Below are positions 28,785 to 37,404 of a stretch of 64,000 nucleotides of DNA, piece after piece. A model generated the notes under the pieces. It worked only from the letters and a program-made list of their open reading frames with translations. It was not told the DNA's origin and did not search any database. This stretch comes from Psychrobacter glaciei. GTDB lineage: Bacteria > Pseudomonadota > Gammaproteobacteria > Pseudomonadales > Moraxellaceae. The first letter of the stretch is position 1, and each line of letters begins with the position of its first letter. The translations under genes were made by a program, and so were the position numbers. The DNA lies in the NCBI RefSeq assembly GCF_014652895.1, contig NZ_BMZR01000006.1, positions 58,898-122,897 of the forward strand. Direction: 5' to 3'.

Positions 28785-28817
28785 AAGCCTCCGATTCAAT
28801 GAATCGGGGGCTTTTTT
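28785..28817 (+). terminator. Rho-independent terminator after etfA
   Basis: AGCCTCCGATTC pairs with GAATCGGGGGCT (one wobble), followed by TTTTT. From 28818 to 29092 no gene is visible. AGGAG at 29082-29086 is the ribosome-binding site of the next gene. Confidence 0.9.
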
Positions 28818-29092
28818 ATGGGATATTTTAGATGCTGATATTTTCTATGCCACTTTTTATATCGCTGCAATTTAGCTTATTTTTATTACTATTTTCAAAA
28901 TGGTAATACGCCTTAGAATTTATCTAGATTTTATAAGACCTATCAAAATGAGGGCATACGCTAGTCAAATCGATAAATGTCAGCTACTATACTGATACTA
29001 TCATTTGATTTGTATTTTTTCAGATTGATCTGACTATAGATGACTAAATGATAGACCAATTAATTAGTACGTTAAGGGATTAGGAGATACTA

Positions 29093-30301
29093 ATGGAGGC
29101 AGGATTAAACATGTCAGAACGCTTACCTCAAGAATGGAATGATTGGGTAACAACGAATATGATGCGCGGTGTTCGAGCAGAGACAATCGTTCAAACACTA
29201 AAGGATAATCGCTTTTCAGACGCTCAAATCAAAGTCGCACTGAGTGATGATTTTAAGGTAGCAGCAAACGACAGTAAACAACCGATTCGTAGGCTACCAA
29301 ATAATTGGAAAGAATGGGTCGCTACCAATTTGCTTGAAGGCACGAGTAAAAACAGTATTGCGAACGTATTGACGCAGCAAGGGTTTAGTCATGCGGAGAT
29401 ATTACTAGAAATAGAAACGGCTTCTAAAAGTCCTTACCTACAGGCAGGCGTTAAAGCCGCTAAGCTCCTAAAAAAACGAGAATGGCTGCTTAGCACCTGC
29501 GATGACTTGGCCAAGTTAGATCCTGGTTATAACAAGCAAATTGATGTGATCGATACGCCACCGTTTGAGGTGTTTATTAAAGATTACTATAGTAAACATA
29601 AGCCTGTGGTACTAAAAAAAGGCATTGATCATTGGCCAGCACTAAAAAAATGGAGCCCGCAGTATTTTGCAGATACGTTGGGAGATGCAGAAATTCAGGT
29701 GCAGTTCAACCGCGAGAATGATGCGCTTTTTGAACGTCATTCTGATAAGTATCGTAAATCAATGCTGATGTCTGAATTTGTCAATATGATAGAAAATGAC
29801 GGTGAAAGTAACAACTATTATATGACTGCTAATAACACGCAACAAAACGTTGAAACCATTAAACCGGCACTTGATGACATTGGTGATTTTGGTAAAGGTT
29901 ATCGACAGCTTTTGGACAATGATGCGGCCTTTAGTACGTATTTTTGGATGGGACCCAAAGGAACATTTACGCCGCTACACCACGATTTGACCAATAATAT
30001 GCTGGTTCAAGTATATGGTGCTAAGAAAGTAACATTGATTCCAGCATGGCAAGTACCTTGGTTATACAATGATTTGCACGTATATAGTGAAGTGGATTTT
30101 CCTACTTTCGATCTGAAGAAACATCCTTTGATGCGGCATGTGACCCCAGTTGAAATCACTATTGAAGCTGGCGACGCATTATTCATTCCTATCGGGTGGT
30201 GGCATTGTGTGAATGGACTGGAAAAATCTATTAGTATTAGTTTTACTAACTTTAATGCACCGAATAACTATTCTGCAAGCTTTATGGAAGCACAAAACTG
30301 A
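29093..30301 (+). CDS. cupin-8 (JmjC-like) Fe(II)/2-oxoglutarate oxygenase with duplicated N-terminal module
   Basis: The 402-residue protein has a C-terminal cupin-8/JmjC-like domain (residues ~155-390). Family members are Fe(II)/2-oxoglutarate hydroxylases of proteins or RNA-related targets. Probable metal ligands are His296 and Asp298 (PLHHDLTNNML) and His371 (PIGWWHCVNG). The N-terminus has two copies of a ~45-residue module, residues ~10-53 (RLPQEWNDWVTTNMMRG) and ~66-110 (RLPNNWKEWVATNLLEG). Each continues with a TI...L...F/GFS/DA helix pattern. AGGAG lies six bases before ATG 29093; a second ATG at 29111 is possible. The substrate is unknown. Confidence 0.8.
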   Translation: MEAGLNMSERLPQEWNDWVTTNMMRGVRAETIVQTLKDNRFSDAQIKVALSDDFKVAANDSKQPIRRLPNNWKEWVATNLLEGTSKNSIANVLTQQGFSHAEILLEIETASKSPYLQAGVKAAKLLKKREWLLSTCDDLAKLDPGYNKQIDVIDTPPFEVFIKDYYSKHKPVVLKKGIDHWPALKKWSPQYFADTLGDAEIQVQFNRENDALFERHSDKYRKSMLMSEFVNMIENDGESNNYYMTANNTQQNVETIKPALDDIGDFGKGYRQLLDNDAAFSTYFWMGPKGTFTPLHHDLTNNMLVQVYGAKKVTLIPAWQVPWLYNDLHVYSEVDFPTFDLKKHPLMRHVTPVEITIEAGDALFIPIGWWHCVNGLEKSISISFTNFNAPNNYSASFMEAQN

Positions 30302-30335
30302 TGTGTATGTAGAGTTGAGTGAATAAGATCTAAAT

Positions 30336-30377
30336 AAAAAAAAGACTGAATAAACATATTTATTCAGTCTTTTTTTT
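30336..30377. terminator. bidirectional terminator between the cupin and SpoU genes
   Basis: AAAAGACTGAATAAA pairs perfectly with TTTATTCAGTCTTTT around CATA, flanked by A-runs on one side and T-runs on the other. It serves two convergent genes. Confidence 0.92.
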
Positions 30378-30416
30378 ATCAATCTTTTATCTGTACTACA
30401 TAAATGACAGTGCGCT

Positions 30417-31211
30417 TTAGGAGTAGCTTCTTTGACGTAGCGTTTCATATAAGCATAATGAGCCTGCAATGGCGACATTGAGGCTTTCTTGGCCATTGGG
30501 CTGTGGTAGAGCGATAGGGGTGGCACACTGCATCAGTTCATCGCAAACGCCTTGACCTTCATGTCCCATAATCCAAGCGATTGGCTCTTTCAAGTCATGT
30601 TGATAAATAATCGTATCGGTATGTGAACTGGTCGCTAAAAGTGGTACTTGGACATAATCTAAGATGTCTTGCACACTTAGACCTTCATAGATAGTTAGGG
30701 CAAACTGCGCACCCATACCTGCTCTTAGCGTCTTAGGAGACCATGCTTGCGCTGTGGCATCGGTACAGAGTATGTTCTTGATGCCAACTGCTGCTGCGGT
30801 GCGTAGTAGGGTACCAACATTACCACTGTCTTGGACATCATTCAGAATCAGGCAGTCATCATTGATTATCGCTAAGCTAGGCGTCGGTATATTAATAAGC
30901 GCCATGATATCGATACCCGTACCCAAGCTACGAATACTCTCATATAGCGAGTCTGATAGCGTTAGAATAGGCGTATAAGTCGGCAGACGAGTTAAAACCT
31001 GCTGCACCTCAGAATGCTGATGTGCGGATTCTGCTAGCAATATTTGGGTAAACGGGTAGTCGCTACGCAGAGCTGCATCGATGAGATGAATCCCTTCGAT
31101 GACAGTTTGACCTTGTTTTTTACGCTGTCGAGCTTGCGCCAATAGTGCCTTGACCAGTTTGACCGTCGTATTTTTATCTGAGGTAATCAGCTCGGTGGGA
31201 TTTGCTACCAT
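30417..31211 (-). CDS. SpoU/TrmH-family RNA 2'-O-methyltransferase
   Basis: The protein is a SPOUT-class methyltransferase that transfers a methyl group from SAM to a ribose 2'-OH of tRNA or rRNA. The three SpoU motifs are present: NDVQDSGNVGTLLRTAAAVG (motif 1), IAWIMGHEGQGV (motif 2) and LPQPNGQESLNVAIAGSLCL (motif 3, knot). An N-terminal RNA-binding-like domain covers residues ~10-90. From ATG 31211 it has 264 residues; the frame is open to 31250. The position methylated cannot be told from the sequence. In the SpoU phylogeny it looks closer to the unassigned YsgA/RlmB-like group than to TrmH itself. Confidence 0.88.
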   Translation of the reverse strand: MVANPTELITSDKNTTVKLVKALLAQARQRKKQGQTVIEGIHLIDAALRSDYPFTQILLAESAHQHSEVQQVLTRLPTYTPILTLSDSLYESIRSLGTGIDIMALINIPTPSLAIINDDCLILNDVQDSGNVGTLLRTAAAVGIKNILCTDATAQAWSPKTLRAGMGAQFALTIYEGLSVQDILDYVQVPLLATSSHTDTIIYQHDLKEPIAWIMGHEGQGVCDELMQCATPIALPQPNGQESLNVAIAGSLCLYETLRQRSYS

Positions 31212-31246
31212 AATGGATCGCTTAGAAAAAAAGATAGAGAATTTGG

Positions 31247-31292
31247 ACACTCATTATAAATCCACATCAATAATGGACATTATAATGAGTGT
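31247..31292. repeat. 13-bp perfect inverted repeat between fbp and the SpoU gene
   Basis: ACACTCATTATAA (31247-31259) and TTATAATGAGTGT (31280-31292) are perfect inverted copies with 20 bases between. Each arm contains a TATAAT on the minus strand. The position, just upstream of the minus-strand SpoU gene and downstream of fbp, suggests a promoter with a symmetric operator, not a terminator. There is no T-run. Confidence 0.55.
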
Positions 31293-31313
31293 TACCGGAC
31301 TGGTTCAGCTGAC

Positions 31314-32297
31314 TTATTTATCAGTGTGCTTTACATGTAAGTCTTTAATATAATTGACTTCATTCTTGCTACCGAGTACCACTGGGACGCGCTGATGAAT
31401 ATCCGTCGGTTCGATATCTAGGATACGATGGACAGCATCAGTAGCACCGCCACCAGCACGCTCGATTAATAAGCTCATTGGGTTGGCCTCATACATCAAG
31501 CGCAATTTTCCTGCTTTGTGAGCGTATTTGGTGTCAAACGGATAAGTAAAGAGACCACCGCGGCATAAGATACGGTGCACATCACCAACCATGGCGGCAA
31601 CCCAGCGGGTGTTGAAATCGCGACCACGCACACCAGCTTCGCCAGCAATCAGTTCATCGATATACTGTTGCATGGGCGCGCGCCAATAGCGATAATTTGA
31701 GCTATTGATCGCATACTCGCTTGTATCAGCATCAATTTGGACATAGTCTTCAATGAGTACATAATCATTGGTGTCTGGATCTAAGCTAAACATGACAACG
31801 TTATCTGCTATGGTCAATGCTAGGACGGTAGAGGTGCCGTATAACAAATAGCCAGCTGCTAGCTGCTTATTACCCGCTTGCAAATAATCGCTATTTTCAC
31901 TTGTCTGACCTTGACGCTCATACGGTAAAATAGAGAAAATAGTGCCCACTGCCATATTGATGTCGATATTTGATGAGCCATCAAGGGGGTCGAACAATAC
32001 CAAAAGACTGCCATCAGCATTGGCGGCGGTAGCATCATCAAGCTCTTCTGAGGCAACACCTGCGCAATGAGTATTTTTTGCCAACGCATCAAGCAATAAA
32101 TCATTTGCCAGTACGTCTAGTTTTTTTTGCTCTTCGCCTTGGACGTTTTGATTGCCGGCTTCACCCAAGATATCTGCCAACGCCCCTTTTCTAAGCAACT
32201 GCGAAATAGTTTTGCCAACGTCTGTGACCGTCGTAATGACGTCATTCAGTGCAGGGCTGGTCGCATTGGCGTTTAAATAGTGTGCTAAGGTCGTCAT
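31314..32297 (-). CDS. fbp: class I fructose-1,6-bisphosphatase
   Basis: Fbp hydrolyses fructose 1,6-bisphosphate to fructose 6-phosphate, the committed step of gluconeogenesis. The metal-binding core [19 protein letters not shown] and the earlier [10 protein letters not shown] mark the class I family. The sugar-phosphate region is [15 protein letters not shown], and the late active-site segment is [20 protein letters not shown]. The 327 residues compare with 332 in E. coli. It is divergent from pyrB. Confidence 0.96.
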   Translation of the reverse strand: MTTLAHYLNANATSPALNDVITTVTDVGKTISQLLRKGALADILGEAGNQNVQGEEQKKLDVLANDLLLDALAKNTHCAGVASEELDDATAANADGSLLVLFDPLDGSSNIDINMAVGTIFSILPYERQGQTSENSDYLQAGNKQLAAGYLLYGTSTVLALTIADNVVMFSLDPDTNDYVLIEDYVQIDADTSEYAINSSNYRYWRAPMQQYIDELIAGEAGVRGRDFNTRWVAAMVGDVHRILCRGGLFTYPFDTKYAHKAGKLRLMYEANPMSLLIERAGGGATDAVHRILDIEPTDIHQRVPVVLGSKNEVNYIKDLHVKHTDK

Positions 32298-32686
32298 GAG
32301 GCTTCCTAATAAATGGCCTAGAAATTTGAAAAAAGATAAGCGCTAAAGCAGTTTGCAGGTAGCATTAACCACTCTTGGAGCAGGTAAATATTTAAATAGG
32401 TGGTACGGCGTCTTTGTCCCACACACAAAATCAGCTACACTATCTCTGTTATTATTCATTGATAGTTTTAGAGTACTGGTTTTTTATTGTGGTGGGTATA
32501 TGTCTATGACTATTATCTAATAGCGCTGCCGAACTTGTTTTACATCGCTTATACTATTAGGGTAAATTGTAGCAAATAAGCACCTAAATGTCCCTGTATC
32601 TGTGCGTATCCGCTATAAATGAACAAACAAAGATGAATAATCCGTTATTATTGACTCATATAAACCAACGATAAAGACTTGTCATT
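32298..32686. other. 389-bp divergent promoter region fbp/pyrB
   Basis: There is no gene. A candidate plus-strand promoter is TTGTCC (32414-32419), 16 bases, TACACT (32436-32441), which would give pyrB a leader of about 240 nt. I see no pyrimidine-type attenuator with a clear terminator stem. The fbp promoter must also lie here. Confidence 0.35.
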
Positions 32687-33760
32687 ATGTCAAATTCTAT
32701 TGATAGTAGCGCAACACACACCATCTCACCGACAGATTATGCCAAATTCGACCCCGATACTATTCATCAAAAACTAAATACCTCGTTGAGTCGTCCACAG
32801 CTTAATATAGATGGCGGCATCCGGCATTTTTTGGGCGTAGAAGGGTTAAATAAAGCCCAATTGCAGGCGATTATTGCCAAAGCTGAGACATTTTTTGATG
32901 AGAATGGACAATTAATCAATCGTCCTGAGCTCGAAGGCTACACGGTGATGAACCTGTTTTTTGAGCCATCAACGCGTACACGTACGACCTTTGAAGTGGC
33001 AGAAAAACGTCTGGGTGCTAATGTGCTCAATATCGATATTGAACGCTCTAGCACTAAAAAAGGCGAAAGCCTGCGAGATACCTTGTGGAACCTACAAGCC
33101 ATGACGGCGGATATTTTTGTCGTACGCCATTCTGCTTCAGGCGCTGCCCACTTTATGGCGACCGAAGTCACACCAGACATTGCTATCATCAATGGCGGTG
33201 ATGGCTGGCATGCCCATCCGACCCAAGGGATGCTGGATATGCTCACCATTCACCGTGAAGCGCCGCGTCCTTTTGAAGAATTATCGGTGGCAATCGTTGG
33301 GGATATAAAGCATTCACGCGTCGCGCGCTCGGACATCAGCGCCTTGCAAACGCTAGGCGTTACAGATATTCGCGTCTGCGCACCACGTACATTATTGCCC
33401 AAAGGCATTGAGCGTTTTGGTGTGCAAGTTTATGAAAATATGGATGAGTGCGTGACAGACTGCGATGTGATTATGGGCTTGAGAATTCAAAACGAGCGTA
33501 TTGGCTCGCCATTACTGGCGTCATCAAATGAATACTATAAGCACTATGGCATCACTCCAGAGCGGGTCGCACTTGCTAAACCTGATGCGTTGGTGATGCA
33601 CCCAGGACCTATGAATCGTGGGGTGGAGATTGCCTCTAGCGTTGCCGATGGGGCACAATCTGTGATTTTAAAGCAGGTGAATAACGGTATTGCTATTCGT
33701 ATGGCGGTATTGTCGCTTGCGATGGAAGGTCAACGCGCTCATCAAGCAGCTGGCAAGTAA
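32687..33760 (+). CDS. pyrB: aspartate carbamoyltransferase, catalytic subunit
   Basis: PyrB joins carbamoyl phosphate and aspartate in the first committed step of pyrimidine synthesis. The carbamoyl-phosphate loop [20 protein letters not shown] is present, and [12 protein letters not shown] supplies the lysine that reaches into the neighbouring active site. [13 protein letters not shown] and [13 protein letters not shown] also match. At 357 residues it is longer than E. coli PyrB (311) owing to an N-terminal extension of ~40 residues. That is the pattern of Pseudomonas-type ATCases that form dodecamers with an inactive PyrC'. The next gene is that PyrC'. Confidence 0.95.
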   Translation: MSNSIDSSATHTISPTDYAKFDPDTIHQKLNTSLSRPQLNIDGGIRHFLGVEGLNKAQLQAIIAKAETFFDENGQLINRPELEGYTVMNLFFEPSTRTRTTFEVAEKRLGANVLNIDIERSSTKKGESLRDTLWNLQAMTADIFVVRHSASGAAHFMATEVTPDIAIINGGDGWHAHPTQGMLDMLTIHREAPRPFEELSVAIVGDIKHSRVARSDISALQTLGVTDIRVCAPRTLLPKGIERFGVQVYENMDECVTDCDVIMGLRIQNERIGSPLLASSNEYYKHYGITPERVALAKPDALVMHPGPMNRGVEIASSVADGAQSVILKQVNNGIAIRMAVLSLAMEGQRAHQAAGK

Positions 33761-33814
33761 TCGCTGCTGCGCTGTTTTATTCTCACTTATTTTATTGATA
33801 CGGTAATAACGCTC

Positions 33815-35026
33815 ATGTCTACTATGCTCAATACTGATGCACCGCTCATTGACCATCTCCCTGATACTTTTAAAGCATCACTTTCAGATACTGCGAGAAC
33901 TAAGCTGGCTAGCCTTGAGGCTGGACGCGAGATGTGGTTACTGCCACCGTTGGTTGATTTGTGTGCCCGTTTACGTGAACCAGGCCAACAACAACACGGT
34001 ACGCTAAAGTCAGAAGGTTGCGCTGCTCGAGCCAATGGTTTTTTGCATGTAGTGACGCCACCCGATACCAATCCTATCTTAGAAAACGGCTCGCTGTTAA
34101 AAGGTTTGCGTGAGCGCGCGCTTGAAGATGGCGGTATTTATTTACATATCTTGGGTGCACTAACGGCAGGTTTGGAAGGTGAGCGTCCGTCTAATATCGC
34201 AGGACTCAAAAAAGGGGGCTGTATTGCGGTCTCTAATGCGCGTAGACCTTTTGCCAATGATTTGGTATTGCTGCGTACTTTAGAATATGCCGCAACCTTT
34301 GGGATGAAAGTATTCTTTTATCCTGACGAGTCCAGTCTGTCAGGAGATGGGGTGGCACATGAGGGCTATATTGCCTCATATCATGGACTAAAAGGTATTC
34401 CATGGATTGCAGAGACTGTGGCCTTGTCTACTCAGCTATTGATGGTCGAAGAAACGGGAATTGCTGCTCATTTTAGCCAATTGTCATGTAAGTCTTCCAT
34501 TGAGCTAATGCGCTGGGCGAAGGATAAAGGTTTGCCGGTTACTTGTGATGTGGCCATGCATCAGTTGTATTTAACCGATGACAATTTAGAGGGTTTTAAT
34601 GCCCAAGCTTACGTGTTACCGCCACTGCGCAGTAATACAGATCAGCAAGCCATCCGTCGTGGATTAAAAGATGGCACCATTGATGCGATTTGTAGTCATC
34701 ATGAGCCATTGAACAGTACTGCCAAAAAAGCGCCCTTTGCCGATTGTACGCCCGGTATTTCAAACTTCGATACCTTTATGGCGCTGGCATGTCAACTGGT
34801 CAATGATGACGTACTAACGCTAGAGCAGTTGGTCGATAAAATCTGTCTGAATCCTGCAAAAATCGCTGGCATTAGCATGCAATATGAACACATTGGCGGT
34901 GCCGTATTGGTCGACCCAAATATCGAGTGGCAAGTCACTGCGCAATCGATGCTGTCAAATGGTAAAAACACGCCGTTCTTTAATCAGAAATTGCAAGGGC
35001 GCGTCGTGGAGACGTTCTTTGGCTAA
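33815..35026 (+). CDS. pyrC': dihydroorotase-like non-catalytic subunit PyrC'
   Basis: The 403-residue protein has the amidohydrolase fold of dihydroorotase but lacks the metal ligands. The canonical D-x-H-x-H-x-R is replaced by DLCARLREPG, with Cys50 and Arg52 in place of the two His. The usual TDHAPH region reads CSHHEPL. In Pseudomonas the matching inactive PyrC' is a structural partner needed for PyrB activity, and this gene lies 54 bases behind pyrB. An active PyrC is presumably encoded elsewhere. ATG 33815 is used; a second ATG lies nine bases on. Its 3' end overlaps the next gene. Confidence 0.9.
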   Translation: MSTMLNTDAPLIDHLPDTFKASLSDTARTKLASLEAGREMWLLPPLVDLCARLREPGQQQHGTLKSEGCAARANGFLHVVTPPDTNPILENGSLLKGLRERALEDGGIYLHILGALTAGLEGERPSNIAGLKKGGCIAVSNARRPFANDLVLLRTLEYAATFGMKVFFYPDESSLSGDGVAHEGYIASYHGLKGIPWIAETVALSTQLLMVEETGIAAHFSQLSCKSSIELMRWAKDKGLPVTCDVAMHQLYLTDDNLEGFNAQAYVLPPLRSNTDQQAIRRGLKDGTIDAICSHHEPLNSTAKKAPFADCTPGISNFDTFMALACQLVNDDVLTLEQLVDKICLNPAKIAGISMQYEHIGGAVLVDPNIEWQVTAQSMLSNGKNTPFFNQKLQGRVVETFFG

Positions 35027-35567
35027 TTTTCCCCAACGGGACGAGGATTTACAGACATCTTCGAGGGCTAATCGCCATGACCGGTCAAGTCATGACGATA
35101 GGTTGCGCGGTGAATCTAGTGAGTCGATTAAAGCGGTAGCCGTCTATGAAGTGGCTAAAGGGGTCAGCGCGCTACTCGGGGCAGTCGCGTTATGGTTATG
35201 GCATACTGACCTTGAGCGTTGGCTCGCCACTGCCACAGAAACTTGGCAGCAGAACTTTGGTCATTTCCTTGCACCGCAAATCGACAGCACTGTGCGGATT
35301 GCCCAGCAGGCAAGTAAAAATTGGCCTTTGTTTCTATTATTTATATTTGTCTATGCAGCGATACGTTTCATTGAAGCTTATGGCTTGTGGCAAGATAAGA
35401 CATGGGCCTATTGGTTCAGCGTCATCGGCTACGGAATATTTATTCCCATAGAACTGTATTATCTGATCGCTCGTCCTTTTGACTGGTTTAAGCTGGCTAT
35501 TTTTATTTTAAACATTGTCATCGTTATTGTGGTGTATCGTAATATGAAAAGAAAAGGTCTAATATAA
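35019..35567 (+). CDS. DUF2127 family membrane protein
   Basis: The protein has about three to four membrane segments: GVSALLGAVALWLW, LFLLFIFVYAAIRFIEAYGL, FSVIGYGIFIPIELYYLI and LAIFILNIVIVIVVY. The pattern RFIEAYGLWQDKTWAYWFS is typical of DUF2127. I place the start at TTG 35019, inside the last codons of pyrC' (8-bp overlap), because GGAG at 35008-35011 is seven bases upstream. No ATG lies in frame nearby. This gives 182 residues, with a hydrophilic N-terminus rich in Arg/Asp/Ser. Function is unknown; the overlap suggests cotranslation with pyrC', perhaps only by position. Confidence 0.75.
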   Translation: MANFPQRDEDLQTSSRANRHDRSSHDDRLRGESSESIKAVAVYEVAKGVSALLGAVALWLWHTDLERWLATATETWQQNFGHFLAPQIDSTVRIAQQASKNWPLFLLFIFVYAAIRFIEAYGLWQDKTWAYWFSVIGYGIFIPIELYYLIARPFDWFKLAIFILNIVIVIVVYRNMKRKGLI

Positions 35568-35701
35568 AGTTTTATCGTCAGAGCACTTTTAAACCGCTAC
35601 GGTGTTGCCCGTCCTAGATGTACTCAGTGTACTATAGTCAATCCACTATAAAAGCGTTACAGCGTTAACCTCGCTTGAGGTATTAAATATACATCTACAC
35701 T

Positions 35702-35785
35702 CGGTTGCCTTGTACCACTTTTAAATTGAACAGACTATATCTGCGGTCGGTCGCCTTGTAGCGATTCTAACATTCCTTGGCTATA
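35702..35785. repeat. degenerate 38-bp direct repeat, two copies
   Basis: Copy one starts CGGTTGCCTTGTACC (35702) and copy two CGGTCGCCTTGTAGC (35748). Both end in CTATA. Roughly two thirds of the positions agree by eye. Confidence 0.55.
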
Positions 35786-35795
35786 GATACTGATT

Positions 35796-35838
35796 AAAAA
35801 ACCCAGTATAAAGTTAAGGACTTTATACTGGGTTTTTA
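35796..35838. terminator. bidirectional Rho-independent terminator
   Basis: AAAAACCCAGTATAAAGT pairs perfectly with ACTTTATACTGGGTTTTT around TAAGG, flanked by A and T runs. It separates the pyrB-side genes from the minus-strand antiporter gene. Confidence 0.92.
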
Positions 35839-36019
35839 TTATCTGCAAGCTTTTATAATGGATATTTTTATTGTTTACATAGTCAGTGAAAAGTAATATC
35901 AATAAATCACGCACTGCTGATATCAATTTTTCTTGCTTGCTTGCTGTGCCTGTGCAGACAGAGGCTACAAAAAATTAATATCAGCAGTATCGTAGCGTTT
36001 TAGAGTTCTTTGACTATAG

Positions 36020-37288
36020 CTAAACGGTTTTCTCGTCAGTACGAATGCTTTTGGCGACTTTGCCGACGCTCAAGCCTTGCACCAAGATGGAGAAAATGAC
36101 GACGGCATAAGTAAGTGCCAATAAGATATCGCGCTCTGTGCCCATAGGCAATTGCAGTACTAGGGCAACCGAGATACCACCGCGCAATCCGCCCCATGTC
36201 AGCACTTTCCATGCACCAGCTGGCAAGTTAAGTTGACGACTAAAGGTCTTAGTAGTCATGCCAACCACGATCAGCCTTGCTAATAGAGCGATGATAATGG
36301 TCAGACCACCTGCGATAAATAAGTTACCCGAACAGGCGATTATCACAACTTCAAGACCAATCAAAACAAACAAAATAGCGTTGAGAATCTCGTCTATTAA
36401 CTCCCAAAACAAATCAATATAGTGGCGAGTCTTATCACTCATCGCCAGCTCGCGACCGCGGTTGCCGACCATTAGCCCCATCATTACCATGGCTAGGGGC
36501 CCTGATAAATGCCAATGACTGGCCAGCGCGTAGCCACCTATGACACCTGCTAAGGTTAATAGCACCTCCTCTTGGTAACTATCAATGCTCTTTAGTAAAT
36601 AATACAAAATCGCACCGAGCACTAAGCCAAAGACAACACCGCCACCAGCCTCGACAGCCAAGGTATGTGCTACATAATTAGCGGTCGGAATATCACCGCT
36701 AGACAAAATACCAAGCAGCAAGACAAAAATAACGACGCCGATGCCATCATTGAATAAGGACTCGCCAGCAATGACCGTCTCGATGCTTTTTGGCGCACCA
36801 GCCGATGCAAGGATACCCATGACCGCAATCGGATCAGTCGGTGATATTAAAGCACCAAACAATAAGCACCACAGAAAGGGTAGGCCAAAGTCAAATAGGG
36901 GCAGCATAAAATACAGGGCAGTGGCAATGAGTAACGATGACACTATGGTGCCGATACCTGCAAGAATACCAATGGGTAATTTATAACGTTTTAAATCACT
37001 AATATTTACGTGCAACGCTGCTGCAAATAACAGCATAGAAAGCATGCCATCGAGTAGTACTTCAGTAAAATCAAGCTGCTCTAATAAGCTGACCTCATAA
37101 TCAATGAGCTGGTCAAAGCCTAAAAAGCCCAAAAAAATCGCGCCGATAGATAAGAGAATGGAGATGACCATGACACCAATGGTGGTGGGCAAACCAATAA
37201 AGCGATGATTAACATAGGTCAATAAGGCGGTAATAGATAAAAAAATCGCGCTGATTTCAAGGATGGTCAGACTGGTGGTAGATGCCAT
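36020..37288 (-). CDS. CPA1-family Na+/H+ (cation:proton) antiporter
   Basis: The 422-residue protein has about twelve membrane segments and belongs to the NhaP-type CPA1 family. These proteins exchange Na+ or K+ for protons across the inner membrane. Transport motifs are LFGALISPTDPIAVMGILAS and the Asn-Asp pair in GESLFNDGIGVVIFVLLL. AIFLSITALLTYVNHRFIGL begins TM1. The C-terminus is short, without the long cytoplasmic domain of some CPA1 proteins. It is on the minus strand and followed by another minus-strand membrane protein upstream. Confidence 0.88.
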   Translation of the reverse strand: MASTTSLTILEISAIFLSITALLTYVNHRFIGLPTTIGVMVISILLSIGAIFLGFLGFDQLIDYEVSLLEQLDFTEVLLDGMLSMLLFAAALHVNISDLKRYKLPIGILAGIGTIVSSLLIATALYFMLPLFDFGLPFLWCLLFGALISPTDPIAVMGILASAGAPKSIETVIAGESLFNDGIGVVIFVLLLGILSSGDIPTANYVAHTLAVEAGGGVVFGLVLGAILYYLLKSIDSYQEEVLLTLAGVIGGYALASHWHLSGPLAMVMMGLMVGNRGRELAMSDKTRHYIDLFWELIDEILNAILFVLIGLEVVIIACSGNLFIAGGLTIIIALLARLIVVGMTTKTFSRQLNLPAGAWKVLTWGGLRGGISVALVLQLPMGTERDILLALTYAVVIFSILVQGLSVGKVAKSIRTDEKTV

Positions 37289-37404
37289 GAAAGAAGTCTC
37301 AGGGTGAATGTAAAGATATCTCTAAGCCAAAAGCTTATGAGTGTTGCGTCAATAGGATGTTCGTTCTTATCTGCTGGCATTCGATGTGCCAATAACTCAG
37401 ATCA

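Larger units (their letters stand above)
35568..36019. other. 452-bp repeat-rich intergenic region
   Basis: There is no gene. It contains the palindrome TATAGT/ACTATA (35633-35650), a degenerate 38-bp direct repeat (35702-35739 and 35748-35785, period 46) and a strong terminator at 35796-35838. This clustering of short repeats with no coding content is typical of dispersed extragenic elements. Confidence 0.6.

Noticed and set aside
35019..35026. DUF2127 starting at ATG 34884
   Set aside because: That would overlap pyrC' by 143 bases in another frame; the TTG with a GGAG seven bases upstream is simpler.
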